A DNA stretch of 64,000 nt from Actinomycetaceae bacterium. Lineage in GTDB: Bacteria > Actinomycetota > Actinomycetes > Actinomycetales > Actinomycetaceae. Positions 8,576 to 17,417 of this stretch are shown here, in pieces (positions within the stretch are counted from its first letter, which is position 1; each line of letters opens with the position of its first letter). Under the pieces are notes generated by a model. The model did not search any database. It saw nothing but the letters and a program-made list of their open reading frames with translations, and had not been told where the DNA came from. The stretch is from assembly GCA_030524055.1 (NCBI GenBank), contig JAUNHH010000002.1:63186-127185 (forward strand). The letters are read 5' to 3'. A program made the translations under genes and the position numbers.

Positions 8576-8593
8576 TATAGCAAATGCTATAGT
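8576..8593 (+). promoter_or_regulatory. Operator over -10 box of the mntA-hepT operon
   Basis: A perfect inverted repeat TATAGCA-AA-TGCTATA (8576-8591) overlaps the likely -10 box TATAGT (8588-8593), which ends 6 bases before the ATG of the antitoxin gene. The spacing implies a leaderless transcript. The downstream gene encodes its own helix-turn-helix domain, so autorepression through this site is the simplest reading. Confidence 0.65.
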
Positions 8594-8599
8594 CATTCT

Positions 8600-9070
8600 A
8601 TGGAGGCGCAGCTGCTGGAAGTCGCCCAGCGAACTGATCACACAATTCGCGAGGCACGCAATGAACTAGTCTCTGCCGTCCGATCCGCTTATCGCAGTGG
8701 CATGACGCAGCGGGAAATAGCTGATGCTGTTGGTCGTAGCCAAGCTGAAGTTTCTCGTTTACTGCATTTTCATGGGGATAGTCGTCTTGGGAAACTCGCC
8801 CGCAAGCATCGGAAAGAGATAATTGATGTTGTGGAGCGTATGGGTGGGAAGAATGTCCGTATTTTTGGGTCGGTTGTCCACGGAACTGACGATGAAGACT
8901 CCGATATTGACCTTCTTTTTAGTGTCGTCGAACCGATGAGTCTCATGACACTTGTTCAGGCTGAATTTGATCTCGAGGCTCTCTTGGGAGTGAAGGTTGA
9001 TCTGGTGTCTGATGAAGGTCTCAATCCAGCATTTGCCGAGAGAATCCTAATGGAAGCAGTGCCGCTATGA
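8600..9070 (+). CDS. mntA: MntA-type antitoxin: HTH domain fused to minimal nucleotidyltransferase
   Basis: Antitoxin of a type VII (HepT/MntA) system. Residues about 30-60 form a helix-turn-helix (SGMTQREIADAVGRSQAEVSRLL). Residues about 80-155 form an MNT nucleotidyltransferase domain with the motif GSVVHGTDDEDSDID (GS-x10-DxD), needed for metal-dependent AMP transfer. In characterised systems MntA adenylylates a tyrosine near the RX4-6HXY motif of the HepT RNase and so silences it. The fused DNA-binding domain implies this antitoxin also controls its own promoter, and a matching palindrome lies just upstream. The stop overlaps the hepT start (ATGA). Confidence 0.82.
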   Translation: MEAQLLEVAQRTDHTIREARNELVSAVRSAYRSGMTQREIADAVGRSQAEVSRLLHFHGDSRLGKLARKHRKEIIDVVERMGGKNVRIFGSVVHGTDDEDSDIDLLFSVVEPMSLMTLVQAEFDLEALLGVKVDLVSDEGLNPAFAERILMEAVPL

Positions 9071-9405
9071 GTGGGAAAAGCAGGAGCGCTCGCGAACTAG
9101 TAGCAGAAGCTTTAACGCACTTCAACATGGTCTTGCGCTACTCTGAGGAAGGTGAATGGTCGCAACTTATAGTCGATGCTATTTCGATGCGACTAAGTGC
9201 AGGGATAGAGGTGCTCTCGAAGTTAGAGCCGGATGACCGGGAGCGACTATTTGGTGATGAATGGCAGATGATGTGGGGTATGCGTAACCGAATCGCGCAC
9301 GGATATAGCCTGGCGGATACCAGGTTGATAACAACGACTGCTAAGAAAGATATTCCTCTGCTCGTCGAGACTCTTCGCGATTTCATGAATGGAAATGAAG
9401 CTTGA
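9067..9405 (+). CDS. hepT: HepT-like HEPN ribonuclease toxin
   Basis: Toxin of 112 residues of the HEPN superfamily. The catalytic motif RNRIAHGY (about residues 77-84) fits R-x(4-6)-H-x-Y, the RNase active site in HEPN toxins; the tyrosine is the residue adenylylated by MntA in characterised pairs. Helical composition and length match HepT (DUF86). It overlaps the antitoxin gene by four bases and is translated from ATG. All key residues are intact, so the pair is probably active. Confidence 0.8.
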   Translation: MSGKSRSARELVAEALTHFNMVLRYSEEGEWSQLIVDAISMRLSAGIEVLSKLEPDDRERLFGDEWQMMWGMRNRIAHGYSLADTRLITTTAKKDIPLLVETLRDFMNGNEA

Positions 9406-9456
9406 CCGGAGAAGAAGGCGAATCCTGCCGAAACCCCACCGGTATCAAGAGGAAAA

Positions 9457-9960
9457 CTATTCACTCATTTCATTGAGCCACCGAGTGACGCGCTCTTCTG
9501 ATTCCTTATCACTGAGGTCCTCGACGCGGGTCATAATGGTCCAGCGGATACCGAAAGGATCGCGAATACTGCCGTAGCGGTCACCAGAAATAAAAGAAGT
9601 TACCGGTTCACGGAGAGTAGCGCCCGCTTCAACTGCCCGCGAAATAACCTTGTCAACATTCGGGCAGTAATATCCGAATGACATGCACACCGATTCCGCT
9701 GCTGGATCAGGTGCCACCAAGTGGTAATCTGGATTGGCTGCGCCCAACTGCAAACGCCCACACGAAAACTGCAACTCTGCATGAAGAATGGTGCTGCCAA
9801 CCTTCTGTACAGAAATCTCTTGCGCCTCAAAAACCTGAGTATAGAACGCAATGGCCGCCTCGGGATTGGCTAAAGCAAGGAAAGGGGTAAGAGAAGAATA
9901 TCCCTGAGGGATGCCATTAGATGTGTATTTCCCGGAAGCTGGCGTCAATAATTCACTCAT
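9457..9960 (-). CDS. VOC (glyoxalase/PhnB-like) family protein
   Basis: Protein of 167 residues with the vicinal-oxygen-chelate fold in the PhnB/3-demethylubiquinone-like subgroup: LTPFLALANPEAAIAFYTQVFEA at the N-terminus and DRYGSIRDPFGIRWTIMTR at the C-terminus. The metal-binding residues characteristic of glyoxalase I are not all obvious, so the reaction cannot be assigned. I chose the ATG at 9960; a longer open frame to 10074 would overlap the divergent AraC gene. No ribosome site is seen; TACAGT lies 7 bases before the ATG, so a leaderless transcript is likely. It is divergent from an AraC-type regulator, a common pairing. Confidence 0.8.
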   Translation of the reverse strand: MSELLTPASGKYTSNGIPQGYSSLTPFLALANPEAAIAFYTQVFEAQEISVQKVGSTILHAELQFSCGRLQLGAANPDYHLVAPDPAAESVCMSFGYYCPNVDKVISRAVEAGATLREPVTSFISGDRYGSIRDPFGIRWTIMTRVEDLSDKESEERVTRWLNEMSE

Positions 9961-10010
9961 ATCCGGCACTGTAATCAGCACTGCTCCCCCTGAGCTTGTA
10001 CATTTCTGCC

Positions 10011-10808
10011 ATGAGTGCCGCACCTGCCCCCTCATCAAAAGGGGTGCTCTACCCAGATAAACTTCCGGCCACATTTCGCCGAATACCTGCCAATGGATCC
10101 CTTCAAGACCTGGTCCGCTGGTGGTGGATTGCCACGTGGAACCTCGAAGAGGGAGAAAAATCGGAGCAAAGCATTATTGCCTTTCCAGCGAGTAATCTGG
10201 CTGTAGAAAATACCTGTGTGGGTTTCGCAGGGCCAACTACCCGGGCATCAACGAGGGAATTAACAGGCACAGGATGGGTAATCGGTGCACTTCTCCAACC
10301 TGCCGCAGCATTCCTCCTCTACCCCGATTTATCCGCGACACTAAATAGCTATATACACCTTCAGGAACCAGAAATACATAGGCGCGTCACCATAGCAGTA
10401 AAGACCGCTCTCAGTGAGGGAATTCCGATTCTGGCGAATTGGTTAGCGGAATCCTGTGCCCCCCTCACAGAGGAGGATTTATTCGCTAATAGGATGGTGC
10501 AGGCTGCTGAAAGTAATCCCACCATACATACCGTCTATGATCTTGCCCGCCACATGAATTGTTCCGAGCGGACCCTACACCGACTCTGCGCCCGATACGT
10601 TGGCCTCACGCCCTACGCCATTATTCGACGCTTCCGAATACAGAATGTTGCAGAAGAGATTCGCTGCCACCCATACGAATCAATAGCGGATATTGCGGCC
10701 CGATGTGGATTTAGTGACCACGCGCATTGTGCACGGGAATTCCGCGTCATCCTGGGGATGAGTCCCAGCACTTACCGGAAAGAATGTGCGCCCCGGCCTC
10801 GTGAATAG
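10011..10808 (+). CDS. AraC family transcriptional regulator
   Basis: Regulator of 265 residues. The N-terminal half (about 15-150) resembles the DUF6597 sensor domain common in AraC proteins beside VOC genes. The C-terminal half has two helix-turn-helices (about 180-255): YDLARHMNCSERTLHRLC and YESIADIAARCGFSDHAHCAREFRVILGMSPSTYR, a canonical AraC signature. It is divergently arranged with the VOC gene and probably controls it. The ATG follows TACATT by 6 bases without a ribosome site (leaderless). The last codons (APRPRE) are encoded by the left arm of the terminator hairpin that follows. Confidence 0.85.
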   Translation: MSAAPAPSSKGVLYPDKLPATFRRIPANGSLQDLVRWWWIATWNLEEGEKSEQSIIAFPASNLAVENTCVGFAGPTTRASTRELTGTGWVIGALLQPAAAFLLYPDLSATLNSYIHLQEPEIHRRVTIAVKTALSEGIPILANWLAESCAPLTEEDLFANRMVQAAESNPTIHTVYDLARHMNCSERTLHRLCARYVGLTPYAIIRRFRIQNVAEEIRCHPYESIADIAARCGFSDHAHCAREFRVILGMSPSTYRKECAPRPRE

Positions 10809-10825
10809 AAAATACGAGGACGGGG
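10791..10825. terminator. Bidirectional terminator from variant 12-mer pair
   Basis: Inverted pair CCCCGGCCTCGT (10791-10802) and ACGAGGACGGGG (10814-10825), each one mismatch from the window's 12-mer. It lies between convergent genes and overlaps the 3' end of the AraC gene. Confidence 0.7.
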
Positions 10826-10840
10826 CCCACATCGCTGACC

Positions 10841-12448
10841 TTACGCCCCTTGAACGCGGGCAATCCACGCTTCCACATCGGCAATAGTGCGCGGAATATC
10901 CTCCGATAAACGAGTCACCGTCCCATCGGCATTGACCACAACATCATCTTCAATACGAACCCCAATGCCACGGAATTCTTCAGGGAGCAGCTCGTCATCG
11001 GTGCGGAAATACAAGCCTGGCTCAATCGTGAAACACATACCCGGCTCTAAAAGCGCATCCATATACATTTCTGCGCGTGCCTGGGCACAGTCATGCACAT
11101 CCAAACCCAAATGATGACTCGTCCCGTGTGGCATCCAACGGCGATGATGCTGCCCCTCAGGAGAGAGCGCTTCCTCCTTGGACACCGGCAAAAGCCCCCA
11201 GGATTCCAGACGCTCCGCGAGAACCTCGGTAGCTGCCGCATGCAAATCCTTAAAACGCGCCCCCGGCTTATTCGCTGCCACAAGCGCCGCCTCACAGGCA
11301 TCCAATACCGCCTGATAGACCTTTGCCTGAACCTCAGTAAATGTGCCAGACACCGGCAAAGTGCGCGTAATATCCGCCGTATACAGTGAATCGACCTCCA
11401 CGCCAGCATCAATCAGCACTAAATCGCCCTCACGGACCGGCCCATTATTGTCGATCCAATGCAAGGTATTCGCATGATTACCTGCCGCAGCAATCGTGTC
11501 ATACCCCAGGCCATTACCTTCTTCGCGCGCCCGCGCACCAAACGCTGACTCAATCACGCGTTCCCCACGATGATGATTCACAGCCCTGGGGAACGACCGA
11601 ATAATGTCGTCAAAGCCAGCCGCCGTTACTTCTACAGCGCGACGCAATTCCTCAACTTCCCACGCATCCTTACAGAGCCGAATCTCCGACAGGTGCTCTT
11701 CAAAACGTTCGTCATCTTCGCGCGCATCATCTCCAGCGGGCAGGCCCGCCTCAATGCGGACCTCATCGACCATTGTCTGAACAGCCGTATCCACCCCACG
11801 GACAATACGCAGGCGAGTTGACCCCGCATCCTTGGCGAGCGCATCCCGCAAAGTATCAATGTGCGCGCAGCGAATCCCAATCGCTGCCTCAACTTCCTCC
11901 AAGGAGGGGCGTGCCCCCACCCAAAACTCTCCATAGCGGGAATCGGCATAAAACTCCCGGGAAGACCTAGACGCCCGCGGCTTAAAATACAGCACCGCCT
12001 CGTGGGTTGTGCCCGTCTCAGATTCATCAGTGGGCTCAAGGAGCAGCACAGCGTCGGGCTCTTTTTCAGCACCCAACCCCGACAGATGCGCAAAAGCAGA
12101 ATGCGCACGGAAACGATAGTCCGTGTCATTACTGCGCACCTTGTAGGTGCCCGCAGGTACCACAAGACGTTCTCCAGCAAAAGGCATTCCTGCAGTGGCA
12201 GCCCGCGCGGGCAGATAATCCGCCACCGCTTCGCGCTGGACCGCTGCTGTCTGGCGCGGCGCCCAATGCGAACCCATAAATGCCCGGAATGCCTCAGACT
12301 CAGGGCGGCGCGAACGATTCGACCCACGATCAGCAATTGGCTGAGACTTTCCTGACCCCTCAGTGGGGGAAATCCCACCAGTAGCGGCAGTGTCTGAAGG
12401 GTTGGCAGGGGGTTGTGAAGGCGAAATAGGAGCTGAATCAGTCGTCAT
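10841..12448 (-). CDS. pepP: Xaa-Pro aminopeptidase (aminopeptidase P)
   Basis: Metallopeptidase M24 that removes N-terminal residues before proline. An AMP_N domain occupies about residues 70-230 and the pita-bread catalytic domain about 270-520. Metal-binding motifs are visible in order: DAGVEVDSLYTADITRTLP (two Asp), HGTSHHLGLDVHD (His), MCFTIEPGLYF (Glu) and GIGVRIEDDVVV (Glu). The roughly 50-residue N-terminus is low complexity and probably disordered, as in actinobacterial homologues. The ATG follows GGAGAC closely, and GACAAT also lies 6 bases upstream, so either leadered or leaderless translation is possible. It converges on the AraC gene. Confidence 0.92.
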   Translation of the reverse strand: MTTDSAPISPSQPPANPSDTAATGGISPTEGSGKSQPIADRGSNRSRRPESEAFRAFMGSHWAPRQTAAVQREAVADYLPARAATAGMPFAGERLVVPAGTYKVRSNDTDYRFRAHSAFAHLSGLGAEKEPDAVLLLEPTDESETGTTHEAVLYFKPRASRSSREFYADSRYGEFWVGARPSLEEVEAAIGIRCAHIDTLRDALAKDAGSTRLRIVRGVDTAVQTMVDEVRIEAGLPAGDDAREDDERFEEHLSEIRLCKDAWEVEELRRAVEVTAAGFDDIIRSFPRAVNHHRGERVIESAFGARAREEGNGLGYDTIAAAGNHANTLHWIDNNGPVREGDLVLIDAGVEVDSLYTADITRTLPVSGTFTEVQAKVYQAVLDACEAALVAANKPGARFKDLHAAATEVLAERLESWGLLPVSKEEALSPEGQHHRRWMPHGTSHHLGLDVHDCAQARAEMYMDALLEPGMCFTIEPGLYFRTDDELLPEEFRGIGVRIEDDVVVNADGTVTRLSEDIPRTIADVEAWIARVQGA

Positions 12449-12519
12449 GTCTCCATTGTCACCCCAAAGCAGCCCCGACCTGAAATAGGAGAGGAATAAG
12501 AATCCGATACCCTCAAGCT

Positions 12520-13368
12520 ATGACCCGCATTGATCCCCACACACACTCTGCTCTCTCCGACGGCACTGATATGCCAGCAGTGCTGATGGAACGTGCCCGC
12601 GACGCACAATTGGATGTGCTGGGTCTGACCGATCATGACACATTCGCAGGATGGGACGAGGCCGCCGCCGCAGTGGCACATACCGGCGTTGCCCTCCTGC
12701 GCGGTGCTGAACTTTCCTGCTCATGGGATAACCTCAGCGTCCACCTCCTCCTTTACCTACCTAACCCAGATGACACCACCTTGGCCGACATTTTCGCTCG
12801 CTCCCTCCAATCGCGTGCGACGCGCGCCCAGGAAATGGTCAACCGCCTCGCTGCTGACTACCCCATTACTCAAGAAGATGTCCTGCGCTGGGCGCCCGAC
12901 GACGGTCCTATTGGGCGGCCCCATATTGCCGATGCCCTCGTGGAAGTGGGCGCCTTCCCAGACCGGGCTGCCGCATTCGTCCATGCTTTACACCCCAGTG
13001 GTCCCTACTACGTTGACCACTGGTCACCCGACCCGGTGGCCGCCGTTGAGGCAGTGCGCAATGCGGGTGGCGTGCCGGTTTTGGCCCATCCGCGCGCTCG
13101 CGGCCGCAGCGGGCGGGTCCTGCCTGAAGGAGTCATTGAGAATATGCGCGAGGCGGGACTTTTTGGCGTGGAAGTCCACCATCGCGATCATCGAGATGAG
13201 GATCGGCGTGAGGTTCACGAAATCGCGCAGCGTTTAGGGCTGTATGAGTTTGGTTCTTCTGATCATCATGGCACCGGTAAACCCAATCAATTGGGGGAGA
13301 ATCTGACTGCCCCTGAGGTGCTGTCCGCACTGGAAGAGCAGGGGTATATGGAGGTTATTTACCCGTGA
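12520..13368 (+). CDS. PHP-domain phosphoesterase (RNase AM / TrpH-like)
   Basis: PHP-domain hydrolase of 282 residues, related to E. coli YciV (RNase AM) and 3',5'-nucleoside bisphosphate phosphatases. Metal ligands are visible in IDPHTHSALSDG, LTDHDTFAGW, RGAELSC, IGRPHIADAL, VLAHPRARG, VEVHHRDH and GSSDHHG. The substrate is probably a 3'-5' bisphosphonucleotide or RNA 5' end (inference from family). No ribosome site is present; TACCCT lies 6 bases before the ATG, so the mRNA is probably leaderless. Its stop overlaps the GTG of the marC-like gene (GTGA). Confidence 0.87.
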   Translation: MTRIDPHTHSALSDGTDMPAVLMERARDAQLDVLGLTDHDTFAGWDEAAAAVAHTGVALLRGAELSCSWDNLSVHLLLYLPNPDDTTLADIFARSLQSRATRAQEMVNRLAADYPITQEDVLRWAPDDGPIGRPHIADALVEVGAFPDRAAAFVHALHPSGPYYVDHWSPDPVAAVEAVRNAGGVPVLAHPRARGRSGRVLPEGVIENMREAGLFGVEVHHRDHRDEDRREVHEIAQRLGLYEFGSSDHHGTGKPNQLGENLTAPEVLSALEEQGYMEVIYP

Positions 13369-14012
13369 GCCAAGCATTGTCAGCCTTTATCGATATCCCG
13401 TTATTGGCAACAACATTTACGACCTTACTGGTGATTATGGACCCGCCGGGAACAATCCCAGTATTTATGGGGCTGACATCGCGTTTAACTGCATCTGAAC
13501 AGAAAAGAGCAGCGCGTCAAGCCACATATGTTGCTTTTGGCGTGATCGTGGTTTTTGCGATTCTGGGTCAGCAAATCCTGAGTCTCTTGCAGATCTCGAT
13601 TGAGGCGCTGCAACTTTCTGGGGGAGTTCTGCTGTTTTTAGTGGCAATGGAACTTCTTATGGGTCAGGATACTGACGAGCCAAATACCGGTGATGATCGA
13701 GTTAATGTGGCATTAGTGCCTTTAGGGACTCCACTTCTTGCCGGGCCAGGGGCCATTGTTGCTGTGATGGTGGCTGTTGGAGAAGCAGGGATGACGCTTC
13801 CCGGTTTAATTGCCGTTTTCGTCGCTGTTTTACTGGCCCATATCGTTATTTGGGCGACAATGCGTTTTTCCTTGACTTTTTCCCGTCTTCTCGGAGCGGG
13901 CGGCATTCTTCTGCTGACAAAGATTGCTGGCCTTTTACTCGCGGCAATTGCCACTCAATTGGTAATGGGTGCGATTTTCCGTTTTATTTCGTCGGCAGGG
14001 TTCGGCGGTTAA
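13365..14012 (+). CDS. MarC family integral membrane protein
   Basis: MarC/UPF0056 membrane protein of 215 residues with six predicted hydrophobic helices. The family signature is DPPGTIPVF near residue 26, repeated in degenerate form at PLGTPLLAGPGAI near residue 120. Despite the name, MarC proteins are not proven drug-resistance determinants and their substrate is unknown. Translation starts at GTG overlapping the stop of the PHP gene, with GGAGG upstream, and the two are commonly adjacent in actinobacteria. A strong 12-mer hairpin follows. Confidence 0.88.
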   Translation: MSQALSAFIDIPLLATTFTTLLVIMDPPGTIPVFMGLTSRLTASEQKRAARQATYVAFGVIVVFAILGQQILSLLQISIEALQLSGGVLLFLVAMELLMGQDTDEPNTGDDRVNVALVPLGTPLLAGPGAIVAVMVAVGEAGMTLPGLIAVFVAVLLAHIVIWATMRFSLTFSRLLGAGGILLLTKIAGLLLAAIATQLVMGAIFRFISSAGFGG

Positions 14013-14028
14013 CTTTCCTTCTTTCCTG

Positions 14029-14076
14029 ATTGACGAGGGCGGGGTATGGTGAATTCACTGCCCCGCCCTCGTCAAT
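14029..14076. terminator. Perfect 16-bp inverted repeat from a 12-mer pair
   Basis: ATTGACGAGGGCGGGG (14029-14044) and its exact reverse complement (14061-14076) enclose 16 bases containing the palindrome GTGAATTCAC. Likely terminator of the PHP-marC operon. No T-run follows, so termination strength is uncertain. Confidence 0.7.
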
Positions 14077-14089
14077 TCTGGAGAGCCCA

Positions 14090-14746
14090 ATGACCACCAC
14101 ACTGACCTTTTATGGACACTCTGCCCTGCGTCTGACTAAGGGTGAGCGCAGCATTGCTGTGGATCCGGGAGGTTTTTCGGATCTGGCTGTCCTTGATGGT
14201 GCCCACGCCATTGTGCTGACCCATGCACACCCTGATCATATGGATGCCGCAGCCATTGCTGCGCGCGCGAGCGACGGCCTTGCTGTATATGGCCCTGAAC
14301 CTGCAATGAAAGCCTTGCGTGACGGCGGAATTGACGATCAGGCTCTCCACCCCATTGCCCCTGGTGAACACGTAGAGATTGAGGGATTCTCGGTGGCAAC
14401 TTTTGGTGGGCAACACGCCGTTGTCCACCCTGATATCCCGATTTTGGATAATATTGCCTACCTTTTTGATTCCTCCATCTATCTACCCGGAGATTCTTTT
14501 ACTCGCCTACCAGAAGGCACCACAGTGGATGTCCTTGCTTTAGGGATTGTTGGCCCCTGGGTGAAAGCGGAAGAGGCCGTGGATTTTGCGCGAGATATCG
14601 CGCCAGCAACAGTTATTCCCGTTCATGATGCGATTTTGAATGACAAAGGTATTGCCCTGTATGACATGGTTATTGGAGGTCGCTGTCAGGACAGTGGAAT
14701 CACCTATCGGCGTCTCGCCATTGGTGAATCCCTAACCATCAATTGA
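14090..14746 (+). CDS. MBL-fold metal-dependent hydrolase (UlaG-like)
   Basis: Metallo-beta-lactamase-fold hydrolase of 218 residues of the UlaG/L-ascorbate-6-phosphate lactonase-like group. Motifs: FYGHSALRLT at the N-terminus, LTHAHPDHMDAA (HxHxDH zinc motif), LPGDSF (Asp ligand) and VIPVHDA (His ligand). The substrate is unknown. I placed the start at 14090, where GGAGAG lies 5 bases before the ATG; a longer open frame would run back through the terminator hairpin. Confidence 0.85.
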   Translation: MTTTLTFYGHSALRLTKGERSIAVDPGGFSDLAVLDGAHAIVLTHAHPDHMDAAAIAARASDGLAVYGPEPAMKALRDGGIDDQALHPIAPGEHVEIEGFSVATFGGQHAVVHPDIPILDNIAYLFDSSIYLPGDSFTRLPEGTTVDVLALGIVGPWVKAEEAVDFARDIAPATVIPVHDAILNDKGIALYDMVIGGRCQDSGITYRRLAIGESLTIN

Positions 14747-14919
14747 GATTGAGACAGATGGCGCGGGCTATTGCTTCATCCGACATGCGTAAAGGTGGTC
14801 AATAGCACCTGTCTAGTCCCTGATGTGGGTTACAGGCCTCGGGTAGGCTGCCCACGGTGGTTTGATCACCTGACTACAGGGGATCGGCCAAAGTATCCAC
14901 TGCGAAAAGAGAAAGACAC

Positions 14920-17280
14920 ATGAGTCTGACCGAAACCCTTTCCTACCAGGTGCGCGCAAACTCTGGTCGCCCGACCCGCGCCTCAACCCCCATGGAAGTG
15001 TGGCAAGGTCTGTCCGCTGCAGTCGTGGACCGCATTGCTGACCGCTGGCACGCTACAGAACGCACGTATGCCCAAGGCCGTATGGAGCACTACTTCTCCG
15101 CAGAATTCCTTATGGGCCGTGCACTGCTCAATAACCTGTCTAACCTGGGAATGGTGGATGAAGCGCGCGAAGCTCTGTCCTCATTCGGCCAGGATCTTTC
15201 TGTCATTCTGGAACAAGAGCCAGACGCGGCACTGGGAAATGGTGGCCTGGGCCGCCTCGCTGCCTGCTTCCTTGATTCCTGCGCCACCCTAGATTTGCCA
15301 GTGGCTGGCTACGGCATTTTGTACCGTTACGGCTTGTTCAAGCAGCTCTTCGACAATGGTTTCCAAACGGAGCACCCCGACCCATGGATGGAAGAGGGCT
15401 ACCCCTTCGTTTTGCGTCGTGAAGAAGAACAGCGTGTGGTGACCTACGCGGACCTCGTTGTACGCGCTATTCCTTATGACATGCCGATTACTGGCTACGG
15501 CACACAGAATGTCAATACTCTGCGTCTGTGGAAAGCCGAACCAATGGAAGAGTTCGACTACGACGCCTTTAACTCGCAGCGTTTTACCGATGCCATTGTG
15601 GAACGTGAACGCACCGCTGATATTTCCCGCGTGCTATACCCCAATGACACCACCTATGAAGGTAAAGTCCTGCGCGTTCGCCAGCAGTACTTCTTCTGCT
15701 CTGCCTCATTGCAAGCCATTATCGACACCTACGTTGATCAACACGGCACAGACCTGTCTGACTTCGCGAAATACAATGCGATTCAGCTCAATGACACCCA
15801 CCCGGTTCTGGCCATCCCCGAACTTATGCGCCTGTTGATGGATGAACATGGCATGGGTTGGGAAGCCGCTTGGGAACAGGTGACCAAGACTTTCGCCTAC
15901 ACCAACCACACGGTGCTGGCTGAAGCCCTGGAAACCTGGGAAATGACGATTTTTGATCGCCTCTTCCCCCGCATTGCTGAAATCGTGCGCGAAATTGATC
16001 GCCGCTTCCGTGCGGATATGTCCGAACGTGGACTTGACGGTGGAACCATTGAATATATGGCTCCTGTGTCTGGCAATACCGTGCGTATGGCGTGGATTGC
16101 CTGCTACGCGTCCTACTCCATTAATGGCGTGGCCGCATTGCACACCGAAATCATTAAGCGGGAAACTCTGGGCCATTGGCACGCTATTTGGCCCGAGCGC
16201 TTTAATAACAAGACCAATGGTGTCACCCCGCGTCGTTGGCTCAAACAATGTAACCCGCGACTAGCGAAACTGCTAGATGAGGTCACCGGATCTGACGCTT
16301 GGGTGCGTGACCTGTCTGTTCTCGCTGACTACACCGATGCCGCTGATGACGCCGTACTGGATCGCCTCAGTGCCATTAAGCACGAGAATAAGGTGGATTT
16401 TGCTGCCTGGATTCGTGACCGTGAAGGGATCGATATTGATCCTGACGCGATTTTTGACGTCCAGATTAAGCGCCTCCACGAGTACAAGCGTCAGCTACTG
16501 AATGCCATTTACATTCTTGACCTGTATTTCCGCCTCAAGGAAAACCCGGATCTGGATGTCCCCAAGCGCGTCTTTATTTTCGGCGCGAAGGCTGCCCCCG
16601 GCTATATTCGCGCCAAGGGCGTTATTAAGCTGATTAACGCCATTGCTGACCTGGTCAATAATGATGCGGATATCGCTGGCCGCCTTACCGTGGTATTCGT
16701 TCACAACTACAATGTGTCCCCAGCTGAACACATTATTCCTGCTGCCGATATTTCCGAGCAGATTTCCACTGCTGGTAAGGAAGCGTCGGGCACATCGAAT
16801 ATGAAGTTCATGATGAATGGTGCGCTCACCTTGGGCACATTGGATGGCGCCAATGTAGAAATTCTCGATGCTGTAGGCGATGAAAATGCCTATATCTTCG
16901 GCGCCACTGAAGATGAGCTTCCCGAATTGCGTCGCAATTATGACCCGCGTTGGCACTACGAGAATGTCCCTGGCCTCAAGCGCGTTCTTGACGCTTTCAC
17001 TGACGGCACCTTGAATGACAATGGCTCCGGATGGTTCCACGACCTGCGTCACTCACTGCTGGAAGCCGGCTACGAGCCTGCTGACGTCTACTACGTGCTG
17101 GGCGACTTCGCGGCTTACCGTGAAGCCAAAGACCAGATGGCCGCTGACTATGCGGATGCCCGTGGTTGGGCCCGTAAAGCGTGGGTGAATATTACTCGCT
17201 CGGGCCGCTTCTCCTCAGACCGCACCATTAGCGACTATGCGCGTGAGGTGTGGAAGTTGGAGGCAACTCCCATCCACTGA
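14920..17280 (+). CDS. glgP: Glycogen/starch/alpha-glucan phosphorylase
   Basis: GT35 phosphorylase of 786 residues releasing glucose-1-phosphate from glycogen. Motifs: EFLMGRALLNNL (about 65-76), ALGNGGLGRLAACFLDS (about 106-122), NGVTPRRWL, the nucleotide/PLP region IKRLHEYKRQLLNAIY, and the PLP-lysine segment EASGTSNMKFMMNGALT (about 625-641). The size fits classical bacterial GlgP. It is transcribed alone with a 173-base upstream region. The ribosome site is weak (AGAAAG). Enables storage glycogen turnover. Confidence 0.95.
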   Translation: MSLTETLSYQVRANSGRPTRASTPMEVWQGLSAAVVDRIADRWHATERTYAQGRMEHYFSAEFLMGRALLNNLSNLGMVDEAREALSSFGQDLSVILEQEPDAALGNGGLGRLAACFLDSCATLDLPVAGYGILYRYGLFKQLFDNGFQTEHPDPWMEEGYPFVLRREEEQRVVTYADLVVRAIPYDMPITGYGTQNVNTLRLWKAEPMEEFDYDAFNSQRFTDAIVERERTADISRVLYPNDTTYEGKVLRVRQQYFFCSASLQAIIDTYVDQHGTDLSDFAKYNAIQLNDTHPVLAIPELMRLLMDEHGMGWEAAWEQVTKTFAYTNHTVLAEALETWEMTIFDRLFPRIAEIVREIDRRFRADMSERGLDGGTIEYMAPVSGNTVRMAWIACYASYSINGVAALHTEIIKRETLGHWHAIWPERFNNKTNGVTPRRWLKQCNPRLAKLLDEVTGSDAWVRDLSVLADYTDAADDAVLDRLSAIKHENKVDFAAWIRDREGIDIDPDAIFDVQIKRLHEYKRQLLNAIYILDLYFRLKENPDLDVPKRVFIFGAKAAPGYIRAKGVIKLINAIADLVNNDADIAGRLTVVFVHNYNVSPAEHIIPAADISEQISTAGKEASGTSNMKFMMNGALTLGTLDGANVEILDAVGDENAYIFGATEDELPELRRNYDPRWHYENVPGLKRVLDAFTDGTLNDNGSGWFHDLRHSLLEAGYEPADVYYVLGDFAAYREAKDQMAADYADARGWARKAWVNITRSGRFSSDRTISDYAREVWKLEATPIH

Positions 17281-17303
17281 CCTTTGTCAGTGCGACTCGC
17301 TGT

Positions 17304-17341
17304 GAGGGCGGCGTCTCGGGTGTATTCCCGGGGCGCCGCTC
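17304..17341 (+). terminator. GC-rich hairpin after glgP
   Basis: GCGGCGTCTCGGG pairs with CCCGGGGCGCCGC around a 6-base loop, starting about 25 bases after the glgP stop. No long T-run follows. Confidence 0.5.
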
Positions 17342-17417
17342 GTACTTTCGCATAACTGCGTGTCATGGGAGACAATAGAGGTGCACATCGGCACTTCCTC
17401 CAGAAAGCGATTCTCAC

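Larger units (their letters stand above)
8027..8599. other. Gene-free region with palindromes and a dispersed-repeat copy
   Basis: Region of 573 bases without a convincing gene; open frames here have no family match and are read through repeats. It holds a 12-bp palindrome CTCAGTACTGAG at 8033-8044 right after the stress-protein stop; a 10-bp inverted repeat GAGGGCGACA/TGTCGCCCTC (8055-8064 and 8090-8099), probably a terminator; a second inverted repeat with 13-base arms and one mismatch (8249-8261 and 8286-8298); and one copy of the dispersed palindromic repeat (about 8356-8458). The last 25 bases contain the toxin-antitoxin promoter. Confidence 0.7.

Noticed and set aside
14030..14089. N-terminal extension of the MBL hydrolase through the terminator hairpin
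   Set aside because: It begins inside the 12-mer pair, and the ATG at 14090 has a good ribosome site and matches the family start.
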